This document shows, one piece after another, positions 1-6,809 of a stretch of 6,833 nucleotides of DNA. The notes under the pieces are model-generated. The model did no database searches. It worked only from the letters and a program-made list of their open reading frames with translations, and was not told the origin of the DNA. Source of the stretch: Chlamydiales bacterium (lineage in GTDB: Bacteria; Chlamydiota; Chlamydiia; Chlamydiales; FEN-1388). Made by a program: the position numbers and the translations under genes. The stretch spans positions 1-6,833 of the forward strand of contig JAJFUY010000268.1 of assembly GCA_021372185.1 (NCBI GenBank), written 5' to 3'. Within the stretch, counting starts at the first letter, position 1. Every line of letters begins with the position of its first letter.

Positions 1-577
1 CTATAAATTCTTTTAATATACAAGAAACAGAAAAACCCCGTCTATATAAGGCGGCTATCGCCTTCTCTTTTTGGGCTTTTGGGGCTGTTTTATCTAGGAG
101 TATGGGATAGCGCTTCTCTACAAGAGCCTTAAGAGTATCTACATCTGGGCCGAGGTGGGCATCTAGCGATTTAAGGGGGATTCCCCTCATTTTGGCCTTA
201 ATGGTGATCTGATGGCGGCTTTTGCCCTGTTTTTGGAGTTTTTTGACAAAATAGGCCTCAAAATCCTCATCATTGAGCACATTCAGACGGACGAGCTCAT
301 CTATGGCTCTCTGACGTGCATTGGCTGAAAAATGTCGCTCTTCTAGGCACGCATCAAGCTCGCGTGAGTGCATGGCCTTTTTAGAAAGCTTCATAAGCCC
401 CACCCTAAGGGCATAACGCTCTTCTAGGGGCCAAAAACGCTCTAAAAACTCATCTCGAGAGGCAACATCCCACGATAAAAGCTCAGATTTTGCAAATGAG
501 CGGTCTATTGTGAGGATGCATGTAGTATCAAGATACACCTCAAGCGATGTGTCTATTTGCTTGATTTGGGGACGCAC
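1..577 (-). CDS. recX: RecX family regulatory protein, 3' end cut by the window
   Basis: RecX proteins bind RecA in the cytoplasm and modulate its filaments and activities, so they tune recombination and the SOS response. I read 192 codons without a stop on the minus strand, running off the left edge. The pattern fits the three-helix RecX repeats: a first repeat around residues 54-83 (ALRVGLMKLSKKAMHSREL), a second around 84-135 with the hallmark LNDEDFEAYFVKKLQKQGKS, then 'MRGIPL', and a third that ends in 'ALYRRGFSVSCILKEF' (about 176-191), which usually lies very near the C-terminus, so little is probably missing. The start is GTG at 577: an in-frame TGA lies at 583-581, and AGGGG at 590-586 stands 8 bases upstream as a ribosome binding site. 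The first 25 bases overlap the end of parC in another frame, which suggests co-transcription and translational coupling. The family call is by eye; the exact role in this organism is inferred. Confidence 0.82.
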   Translation of the reverse strand, partial: MRPQIKQIDTSLEVYLDTTCILTIDRSFAKSELLSWDVASRDEFLERFWPLEERYALRVGLMKLSKKAMHSRELDACLEERHFSANARQRAIDELVRLNVLNDEDFEAYFVKKLQKQGKSRHQITIKAKMRGIPLKSLDAHLGPDVDTLKALVEKRYPILLDKTAPKAQKEKAIAALYRRGFSVSCILKEFI

Positions 578-2478
578 GATTCAAACCCCTGAATTTCAAT
601 AATTGGCCTAGATGCCATTTTATTGCCACGGCTTGTTACGCCCTTAACCGGCACTTCTTTAAATTCAAACTGCTGGCTTGCTACTTTTTGGCGAGCTTTT
701 GGCAACAGCTGCATGAGTAATCGGGGCTCATGAGCCACAGAAAAATACTGCAGTTTTGATTTTTCTTCCATAAAGGCATATTCTTTTTCTAGCTGAAATG
801 CCTTTACAATGAAACGCTTGGCGTATGAAATGCTTGTCTTTGGATCTTGATATGCTACGTTGAAGACTGTAGTTTTATCAGCTACACCGCAATGTATAAT
901 TGGGTCTTTTTCTCGGCCGATATAGAGCTTTTCTGGCGGATTAAACACTTTATACATGCCGCTCTTATACAAAATAAGAATCTTATCAAAGTTTGTGCAC
1001 TCAATAGTTGTCGTACCTGTTACTTTAGTGCCCAAATAGCCTGTTTTTGGATCAAACCCAACACTAATTTGCTTGGTCTCGATAGCTTTTTTATCGATAG
1101 CAGCGATAGCTTGAATCTCTGTTTTACGAGCAAATTTGGAGCCAAATTTTGTCAAAAGCGACTTCAAATAGGTAATAGCATAGGCTTTTAGCTTTTTGAG
1201 GTTAGCACGTGTTTTTGCTAACTTTTTCTCTAAAGCCTGAATATCTTCTAAGTTCTTTTCTATATCAAAGCGCGCAATACGGCGGATTGGGATAGCCAAC
1301 AGGCGTTCATAGTCTTCTTTTTCTGGTAAGCGTGCGAGTAGATGATGAAACGGCTTAATGCTCTTTTCAAGCGTGGTGTACATCTCTTCTGATGATTTTG
1401 ACTCTTCGATATGTTTGTAGAGGCGATTTTCAATAAAAATCTGCTCGAGTGTTTTTTCAAACACAGACTGTAGGTATCCTGCTTCTTCAAGCTCAAGCTC
1501 TGCCTTTAAATACCCCAATAATAGGTCTACATGGTGTTTGAGGATATCTACAGTTCTCACTTCAACCGGCAGATTATCTTTAATCAATATCATCTGCGGC
1601 ACAAGATTCACCTGGCACTCTGTATAGTGATAAAGATGATCTAACACATCTTCTGCATACTGTCCTCGAGGCAATTTTATCTCAATTTCGACTTTTTCTG
1701 TTGAGTAATCAGAAATTGAATCCAGCTTAATTTTACCGCGTTTGGCAGCTTCGTCAATTGAGTGGATAAGAGACTCTGTAGTAGTGCCATAACAAAGATC
1801 GCGAATCACAAGCGTCTTGGGGTCTTGGACCTCAATTTTGGCTCGCAATTTTATTTTACCCTTGCCGCCATCATATTCTGAGGCGTCCATAATACCGCCT
1901 GTAGGAAAGTCTGGCAGCACCTCGAATGGCTTATCTTCTAAGATAGCAATTTCGGCCTCAATAAGTTCTACAAAGTTATGCGGTAAAATCTTTGTAGACA
2001 TACCTACAGCAATACCTTCTGCCCCTAAAAGCAGTGGTAGAGGTATTTTTGCCGGAAACGTAATAGGCTCTTGGTTTCTGCCATCATACGAGGGGAGGTA
2101 TTTAGTAATAGCTGGATTAAAGAGTATTTCTAACGCTAAAGGCGACAGTCTAGTTTCGATATATCGGGCAGCAGCTGCTGGGTCACCAGTAAAGAGGTTA
2201 CCAAAGTTACCTTGGGTTTCTAGCAAAAACCCACGCATACCTATGTTTACAAGAGCTTCATAAATAGGTGCATCACCGTGCGGGTGATAGGCCATTGTTT
2301 GGCCAACAACGTTTGCTACCTTGTGGAACTTGCCATCATGCATCTCAAAGAGCGTGTGCATGATACGACGCTGCACAGGCTTTAGACCGTCGGAAATATT
2401 AGGGATAGCACGGTCAAGAATAACGTAGGAGGCATATTTGAGGTAATGATCTCGCATCACCTGCTTTAAATCTTGCAT
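553..2478 (-). CDS. parC: DNA topoisomerase IV subunit A (ParC / GyrA_2)
   Basis: Breakage-reunion subunit of a type IIA topoisomerase, working with ParE (next gene upstream) to decatenate replicated chromosomes. The winged-helix core shows RAIPNISDGLKPVQRRIM (23-40), the quinolone region HPHGDAPIYEAL (65-76), and the catalytic Arg105-Tyr106 in 'AARYIETRL'. The DNA-gate segment 'GIAVGMSTKILPHNF' lies at 155-169, and a charged coiled-coil stretch near 405-435 matches the C-gate helices. The motif 'VGFDPKTGYLGTKV' (473-486) and 'YDGRNQEPITFP' are typical of the Bacteroidetes/Chlamydiae ParC group, from memory. At 641 residues it is shorter than E. coli ParC (about 750) or GyrA (about 875); the C-terminal DNA-wrapping part is only about 155 residues and I see no GyrA box (QRRGGKG), which favours ParC over GyrA. 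Ala70 occupies the usual quinolone Ser position and Glu74 the acidic one. ATG at 2478 lies 5 bases after the parE stop, with GAAGAG at 2492-2487 as a weak binding site inside parE. Confidence 0.95.
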   Translation of the reverse strand: MQDLKQVMRDHYLKYASYVILDRAIPNISDGLKPVQRRIMHTLFEMHDGKFHKVANVVGQTMAYHPHGDAPIYEALVNIGMRGFLLETQGNFGNLFTGDPAAAARYIETRLSPLALEILFNPAITKYLPSYDGRNQEPITFPAKIPLPLLLGAEGIAVGMSTKILPHNFVELIEAEIAILEDKPFEVLPDFPTGGIMDASEYDGGKGKIKLRAKIEVQDPKTLVIRDLCYGTTTESLIHSIDEAAKRGKIKLDSISDYSTEKVEIEIKLPRGQYAEDVLDHLYHYTECQVNLVPQMILIKDNLPVEVRTVDILKHHVDLLLGYLKAELELEEAGYLQSVFEKTLEQIFIENRLYKHIEESKSSEEMYTTLEKSIKPFHHLLARLPEKEDYERLLAIPIRRIARFDIEKNLEDIQALEKKLAKTRANLKKLKAYAITYLKSLLTKFGSKFARKTEIQAIAAIDKKAIETKQISVGFDPKTGYLGTKVTGTTTIECTNFDKILILYKSGMYKVFNPPEKLYIGREKDPIIHCGVADKTTVFNVAYQDPKTSISYAKRFIVKAFQLEKEYAFMEEKSKLQYFSVAHEPRLLMQLLPKARQKVASQQFEFKEVPVKGVTSRGNKMASRPIIEIQGFESCVPKSSK

Positions 2479-2483
2479 AGTGT

Positions 2484-4292
2484 CTACTCTTCGTGAACGA
2501 GGTGTTGCATGATGAAACTTTTACGCTCTGGCGTATTCTTGCCCATATAAAATTCAAGCGTTGGCTGAATATCTGCTAAGTGTGTAACAGTAATAGGTAT
2601 AAGACGGATATCTTCACCTATAAACTGCCCAAACTCATTTGGAGAAATTTCACCCAAACCCTTAAAGCGGGTAATTTCCACCTGTTTGGGTGGAAGTTTG
2701 GCAATAAATGCCTCTTTATCACTTTCGCTATAAAAATAGGATGACTTATCTTTGTGGCGCACCTTAAATAGCGGCGTTTCCAGTAAGAAAAGATGTCCAT
2801 TTATCACGAGGCTTTCAAAGTACGTTAAAAAGAAGGTGATTAGGAGGTTTCTGATATGCATACCATCAACGTCTGCATCGGTTGCTATAATCACTTTATT
2901 ATAACGCAGGCCCTCTATACCATTTTCTACATTGAGAGCTGACATTAAGTTAAACATCTCTTCATTACGATAAAGCTGGTCAAGCTTCATGCCAAAGACA
3001 TTTAAAGGCTTACCTCTTAATGGAAACACGGCCTGAGTGAGCGGATCACGCGATGCCACAATAGAAGCGCCAGCAGAATCACCTTCTGTTAAGAAGATCA
3101 TCGAGTCTTCACCTTTTGGCACATCTTCATGCAGGTGAAATTTGCAATCGCGCAATTTTGGGATCTTTAAAAAGATCTTCTTTTGTTTTTCTTTGGCTTC
3201 TTTGCGTACGCTTGAAAGCTCTTTTCTCAGTTTTTCATTAAACGCTGTGCGCTCAATAATTTTATCGGCAACCTCAGTGTTTTTGTAGAGTAAATCTAAA
3301 ACAGCTTCTTTTACAGTTTGAGTAAGCGGGCCTTTTAAGTCTGTATTTGAGAGCTTATTCTTTGTTTGAGATTCAAAGACAGGGTCTTTTACACGCACTA
3401 GCAAGGCTCCAAGTAGCCCTTCGCGTATATCAACACTCTGAAAGCTCTTTTTGGCATACTCGCAAACGGCTTTTACAAGCCCGTCACGAAAGGCCTGGAG
3501 GTGTGTTCCACCATCTGATGTATACTGGCCATTTACAAATGAAAAATAACTCTCACCGTAGTGTGCGGTATGTAAAAAGGCAAATTCTACACCTTTAGAG
3601 CGAAAGTGTAATGGCTCATATAAACGCTCTTCGGTCACTTCACTGTTGATAAGATCAAGTAGGCCATTTTTTGACTGATAAGGCGCGCCATTATAGGTGA
3701 TCTTTAAACCGGTATTTAAGTAGCAGTAGTGCCAGATGCGCTTTTCAACCATTTCAAGGTTGTAGCGAAAGTTCTTAAAGATCTCGCGATCGGCAATAAA
3801 TTCAACATAAGTACCAGGTTTATCGCTACTTTTGCCCTCTTTTTGAGAGACTTCCACACCTTTTTCAAAGGTAGCTTCAAAATAGCGCCCTTCCCTTACA
3901 GATCGCACCAAAAAGTGCTCTGAGAGGGCATTTACTGCCTTTAAGCCCACGCCATTAAGCCCCACAGAAAACTGGAAGACTTCATCATTATATTTAGCAC
4001 CAGTGTTCATGCGGCTTACGCACTCAATTACCTTGCCAAGAGGTATTCCTCGGCCATAGTCACGCACGCTCACCTTGCCGGAAGCTACATCGATATTCAC
4101 ATCAATTTCTGAACCGTGGTTCATGATGAATTCATCGATGCTATTATCAATTACCTCTTTAAAGAGGATGTAGATACCATCATCAGGATGCGAGCCATCG
4201 CCCAAACGTCCGATATACATACCAGAGCGCAAGCGAATGTGTGCAATCGCATCGAGTGTCTGTACTGCTGTTTCATCGTATTTTTTTGCCAT
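2484..4292 (-). CDS. parE: DNA topoisomerase IV subunit B (ParE / GyrB_2)
   Basis: ATPase subunit of topoisomerase IV; ATP binding closes the N-gate and drives strand passage with ParC. Counting from the ATG at 4292 (602 residues): GHKL ATPase motifs are catalytic Glu46 and Asn50 in 'KEVIDNSIDE', 'DYGRGIP' (78-84), and 'GLNGVGLKAVNALS' (111-124). The transducer QTK loop is at 309-311, with Lys311 reaching the ATP. The TOPRIM domain has 'TEGDSAGAS' (402-410; Glu403), 'DADVDG' with Asp472, Asp474 and Asp476 binding magnesium, and 'FKGLGEISPNEF' (543-554). There is no large insert as in E. coli GyrB, consistent with ParE. Start choice: the frame is open to a TTG at 4319 and an ATG at 4313, but the family normally begins only a few residues before 'YDETAVQTLDAI', so MAKKYD at 4292 is preferred; none of the three has a well-spaced strong Shine-Dalgarno. 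It is the first gene of the parE-parC-recX unit and is divergent from pseB. Confidence 0.95.
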   Translation of the reverse strand: MAKKYDETAVQTLDAIAHIRLRSGMYIGRLGDGSHPDDGIYILFKEVIDNSIDEFIMNHGSEIDVNIDVASGKVSVRDYGRGIPLGKVIECVSRMNTGAKYNDEVFQFSVGLNGVGLKAVNALSEHFLVRSVREGRYFEATFEKGVEVSQKEGKSSDKPGTYVEFIADREIFKNFRYNLEMVEKRIWHYCYLNTGLKITYNGAPYQSKNGLLDLINSEVTEERLYEPLHFRSKGVEFAFLHTAHYGESYFSFVNGQYTSDGGTHLQAFRDGLVKAVCEYAKKSFQSVDIREGLLGALLVRVKDPVFESQTKNKLSNTDLKGPLTQTVKEAVLDLLYKNTEVADKIIERTAFNEKLRKELSSVRKEAKEKQKKIFLKIPKLRDCKFHLHEDVPKGEDSMIFLTEGDSAGASIVASRDPLTQAVFPLRGKPLNVFGMKLDQLYRNEEMFNLMSALNVENGIEGLRYNKVIIATDADVDGMHIRNLLITFFLTYFESLVINGHLFLLETPLFKVRHKDKSSYFYSESDKEAFIAKLPPKQVEITRFKGLGEISPNEFGQFIGEDIRLIPITVTHLADIQPTLEFYMGKNTPERKSFIMQHLVHEE

Positions 4293-4341
4293 AATCTCTG
4301 TAGCGTAGCACATCCCCAATTTTCAGGCTACTCTGGTTAGC

Positions 4342-4570
4342 GCGTGTGATTTTTTTTCAACGCAGAGGAAGCAAAGGCGCAAAGAAAACAAAAAACAAAA
4401 AAACGAAAAATTTAAACACAGAGGACACAAAGTACACAGAGGAAAAACAATTCCTGTAGAATTTTTCTCTGTGACCTCTGTGTTCTCTCGAGTTTAAATT
4501 TTTTGTTTTTGTATTTCTTTGCGTCTTTGCGCCTTTGGTTTTTTTCTTTGCGTTGAAAAAAATCACACGC
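4342..4570. repeat. 229-bp imperfect palindrome, MITE-like intergenic repeat
   Basis: The two ends are inverted copies: gcgtgtga, then a run of 8 T (left) or 7 T (right, read on the minus strand), then caacgca. The arms keep pairing inward through 'caaaggcgcaaag', an A-rich tract, 'aaatttaaac' and 'cacagagg', to a centre where aattc (4449-4453) faces gaatt (4459-4463) around a 5-base loop. The geometric centre of the element (4456) coincides with that loop. Each arm is made of degenerate short units: outer ones like cgcaaag, inner ones like cacagag. Pairing is imperfect and continues weakly to about 4336 and 4576. I see no clear target-site duplication and no transposase. From memory, similar cgcaaag/cacagag repeats occur between genes in many unrelated bacteria and are often mis-annotated as small proteins. 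It separates divergent parE and pseB, so it does not sit at the 3' end of either gene; its role is unknown. Confidence 0.9.
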
Positions 4571-4609
4571 ACTTACATCACAAAGATGTTTCTGGTTTTA
4601 TACCCTAAC

Positions 4610-4618
4610 TGATATAAC
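4610..4618 (+). promoter_or_regulatory. possible extended -10 promoter for pseB-hemA
   Basis: TGA followed by TATAAC matches an extended -10 element (TGn plus five of six bases of TATAAT). Transcription would start near 4625 and give a leader of about 20 bases that still holds AAGG (4636-4639), 6 bases before the pseB ATG. No good -35 is visible at 16-18 bases upstream (ttctgg is the nearest), which is tolerated for extended -10 promoters. It lies in the 75 bases between the palindrome and pseB. This is a motif match only; A/T-rich intergenic DNA gives such matches by chance. Confidence 0.35.
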
Positions 4619-4645
4619 TCGGCGAAATGGCAAAAAAGGCTCCCG

Positions 4646-5683
4646 ATGGACTCGACATACTTTCGCGACAAAAACATCCTGATAACTGGTGGTACGGGCA
4701 GTTTTGGAAAAGCTTGCGCCTATCATCTACTCTCCAGGGATCTATGCAATAAGGTTATTATCTTTAGCCGTGATGAATGGAAACAGTGGCAGATGCAGCA
4801 GAGCACCCCCGTTTTTTCTCATCCCAAAATTCGCTACTTTTTAGGTGATGTTCGTGATAAAGAACGGCTAGCTAGAGCCTTTACAGATGTTGATATTGTC
4901 ATTCATGCTGCGGCCTTAAAACAGGTGCCGGCAGCTGAATATAACCCAGGTGAATTTGTAAAAACGAATGTGAATGGCGCTATGAACATTATAGATGCGG
5001 CCATTGATATGGGTGTTCAAAAGGTACTTGCGCTTTCTACTGATAAAGCAGTAAACCCAGTAAATCTCTATGGGGCGACAAAGCTTTGCTCTGACAAATT
5101 GTTTATCACGGGTAATGCCTATGTAGGAAAAAGCGGCCTACCTACCTTTTCTGTAGTGCGCTATGGGAATGTGTTGGGAAGTCGTGGCAGCTTAATCCCC
5201 CACTGGAAGTCACTTATTGCTCAAGGGGCAACAAGCCTTCCTATAACTGATGTACGTATGACAAGGTTTTGGATTACATTGTCTCAAGCTGTTGAATTTG
5301 TTCTACAGTGCATTCAAGAGTCTGTTGGCGGCGAAATTTTTATCCCAAAATCCCCCAGCGTAAAGATTGTCGATTTAGCGCGCGCTCTGGCGCCTGATGC
5401 TACATTTGAGCTTTGCGGTATACGCCCAGGAGAAAAGCTCCATGAGCTATTAGTATCTCAAGATGATGCTAGACAAACCTTTGAAAGTTTAAATCGCTAT
5501 ACCATGACTCCCCTAGGCTCATCCCGCGCATTTAGCCACTATTCACAGCTAGCTGACAGCCATAAAGTCAAAAAAACAAGCGATGATTTTATGCTCGCAT
5601 CCAATGTAAACCCACAGTTTACAGAGTCTGTAGACGATATTCGCAACCTCTTGGCACAAATCACAACACCCGGCGAGTATTAA
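4646..5683 (+). CDS. pseB: UDP-N-acetylglucosamine 4,6-dehydratase (PseB/FlaA1/CapE type)
   Basis: Extended short-chain dehydrogenase/reductase with bound NADP. The family removes water from UDP-GlcNAc; the inverting PseB form makes the 4-keto-6-deoxy-L-sugar that enters pseudaminic acid synthesis, while CapE/WbjB relatives feed L-FucNAc-type capsule and O-antigen sugars. Seen here: the Rossmann motif 'TGGTGSFG' (14-21), 'FSRDEWKQWQM' (40-50), 'LGDVRD' (66-71), 'HAAALKQVPAAEYNP' (87-101), catalytic Thr132-Asp133-Lys134 and Tyr142-x3-Lys146 in 'STDKAVNPVNLYGATK', then 'RYGNVLGSRGSLIP' (172-185), 'TRFWITL' (206-212) and 'IRPGEKLHE' (259-267). At 345 residues it is full length. ATG 4646 has AAGG 6 bases upstream. 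Its stop overlaps the hemA start by one base (TAATG). The usual partner aminotransferase PseC is not next to it, so the final sugar cannot be told. It is probably an insertion into a conserved parE/hemA neighbourhood; which subfamily it belongs to is less sure than the dehydratase call. Confidence 0.9.
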   Translation: MDSTYFRDKNILITGGTGSFGKACAYHLLSRDLCNKVIIFSRDEWKQWQMQQSTPVFSHPKIRYFLGDVRDKERLARAFTDVDIVIHAAALKQVPAAEYNPGEFVKTNVNGAMNIIDAAIDMGVQKVLALSTDKAVNPVNLYGATKLCSDKLFITGNAYVGKSGLPTFSVVRYGNVLGSRGSLIPHWKSLIAQGATSLPITDVRMTRFWITLSQAVEFVLQCIQESVGGEIFIPKSPSVKIVDLARALAPDATFELCGIRPGEKLHELLVSQDDARQTFESLNRYTMTPLGSSRAFSHYSQLADSHKVKKTSDDFMLASNVNPQFTESVDDIRNLLAQITTPGEY

Positions 5684-6681
5684 TGCACATTGGCGTGATA
5701 GGTATAAACCATAAACTTGCCCCTCTTGCTCTCAGGGAGACTATTGCCAAAGCGTGCGCTAGGCGCTTTTCTTTGGGCAATCCCCTCTTAGATGGCACGT
5801 TTGTACTTTTATCAACCTGTAACAGAAGTGAGCTCTATTTTCACGCCTCAAGCCTCTCATCAGGCCACGAAGAGATCCTCTCCATTTTAAAAGAAGAAAT
5901 AGAAGGCGACTTTGACCAAAAGCTCTACACCCTCTTTGGCCTAGACTGCTTTTTACACCTTGCTAAAGTTACTGCCGGCTTAGATAGCGCCATCATCGCC
6001 GAAACTGAAATCCAAGGCCAGGTAAAATCTGCCTATGAACTAGCCGCCCAACAACGACACCTCTCAAAAGATTTGCATTTCCTCTTTCAAAAATGCCTAA
6101 AAATTGCCAAAGAAGTACGCCGAGAACACCTTATAGGCTGCCAAGTACCAGACCTTGAACAGGCCCTCTTTTGGTATGCTCACGAGTATTTTCAAGACAC
6201 GCTCCCCGCCCCTTTGTTTATAGGCACCTCAGAAATTAACCTAAAAATCGCCCGCTTTTTCCAGCAGCGCGGTATAGGCACCATGTACATCTGCAACCGC
6301 ACCGACTCAACAAGCGTAAAAGTTGCTAAAACATTGGGTATAAACCACATATCCTGGAACAGCATTCAAACAAACTGGCAAGACTACCCCTGGATCATCT
6401 GCGCCACCAAAAGCCCACACTATCTCCTCCATAACGCGAACGGCACAGTCAAAACCCTACTAGTAGACCTATCAGTCCCAAGAAACATTAACCCAACCCT
6501 TAATTCAGGCCCCTGCAAAGTACTCAACATCGACGACCTCAACGCCCTTTTAGAAAAAAGAATCCAAGTACTAGAACAAAAAGTCCTCCAAGCAGAACTC
6601 ATCCTCACAAAATCCGTAAAACGCTCCTGCGCCATCTTCAGAACCAAATCCTCAGTCCTGCCGATGGCCCTCAGCTGCTAA
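5683..6681 (+). CDS. hemA: glutamyl-tRNA reductase (HemA)
   Basis: Reduces glutamyl-tRNA(Glu) with NADPH to glutamate-1-semialdehyde, the first committed step of the C5 pathway to heme, in the cytoplasm. The catalytic domain shows 'GINHKLAPLALRE' (7-19), the nucleophile Cys46 in 'STCNRSELY' (44-52), probable His92 in the helix before 'GLDSAIIAETEIQGQVKSAY' (99-118), and Arg147. The family consensus in that loop is GEPQILGQV; here it reads AETEIQGQV. The NADPH domain has 'LFIGTSEINLKIARFF' (178-193) in place of the usual IGAGEM, 'CNRT' (204-207), and 'DLSVPRNINP' (262-271). Only about 40 residues follow, so the long C-terminal dimerisation helix of E. coli HemA (418 residues) is much reduced; C. 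trachomatis HemA is about as short, as I recall. The start is fixed by the family N-terminus 'IGVIGINH' and by the TAATG junction with pseB; GGCGAG at 5672-5677 may help binding. The 3' half is strongly C-over-G on this strand, unlike pseB. Confidence 0.93.
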   Translation: MHIGVIGINHKLAPLALRETIAKACARRFSLGNPLLDGTFVLLSTCNRSELYFHASSLSSGHEEILSILKEEIEGDFDQKLYTLFGLDCFLHLAKVTAGLDSAIIAETEIQGQVKSAYELAAQQRHLSKDLHFLFQKCLKIAKEVRREHLIGCQVPDLEQALFWYAHEYFQDTLPAPLFIGTSEINLKIARFFQQRGIGTMYICNRTDSTSVKVAKTLGINHISWNSIQTNWQDYPWIICATKSPHYLLHNANGTVKTLLVDLSVPRNINPTLNSGPCKVLNIDDLNALLEKRIQVLEQKVLQAELILTKSVKRSCAIFRTKSSVLPMALSC

Positions 6682-6780
6682 AAATACATCTCGACCAAAC
6701 TCAGGCTTTGAAAAGTAAACAAATTTGTGGGCTTCGAGGTCCACGATCATTATTAGCCCATGGAGGATGTGAAAACATAG

Positions 6781-6809
6781 AGATCCAGGCGATTTCGCCG
6801 ATCTTTTTT
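6781..6809 (+). terminator. intrinsic terminator after hemA
   Basis: AGATC (6781-6785) pairs with GATCT (6800-6804), and GGCG (6788-6791) pairs with CGCC (6796-6799) around an ATTT loop, with a CA bulge on the left side. Six T follow (6804-6809, the first shared with the stem). It lies 100 bases past the hemA stop and is read from the plus strand, so it most likely ends the pseB-hemA transcript. On the minus strand the stem lacks a good T tract, so it looks one-directional. The bulge lowers confidence a little. Confidence 0.68.

Noticed and set aside
1817..2263. Plus-strand 148-codon frame opposite parC
   Set aside because: It is antisense to the conserved ParC core, which explains the open frame; no family features of its own.
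4293..4319. TTG 4319 or ATG 4313 as the parE start
   Set aside because: GGGG sits directly against these codons with no spacer, and the added residues (MGMCYATEI) are not typical of ParE N-termini; ATG 4292 fits the family better, though it too has a weak binding site.
4293..4341. Promoter for parE in the 49 bases left of the palindrome
   Set aside because: Only poor -10-like matches (such as TACGCT) and no -35 were seen on the minus strand; the promoter may lie inside the repeat.
4357..4572. Minus-strand 71-codon open frame inside the palindrome
   Set aside because: It is a by-product of the repeat: low-complexity K/T/F-rich peptide whose two halves come from inverted arms. Such frames are a known source of false small proteins.
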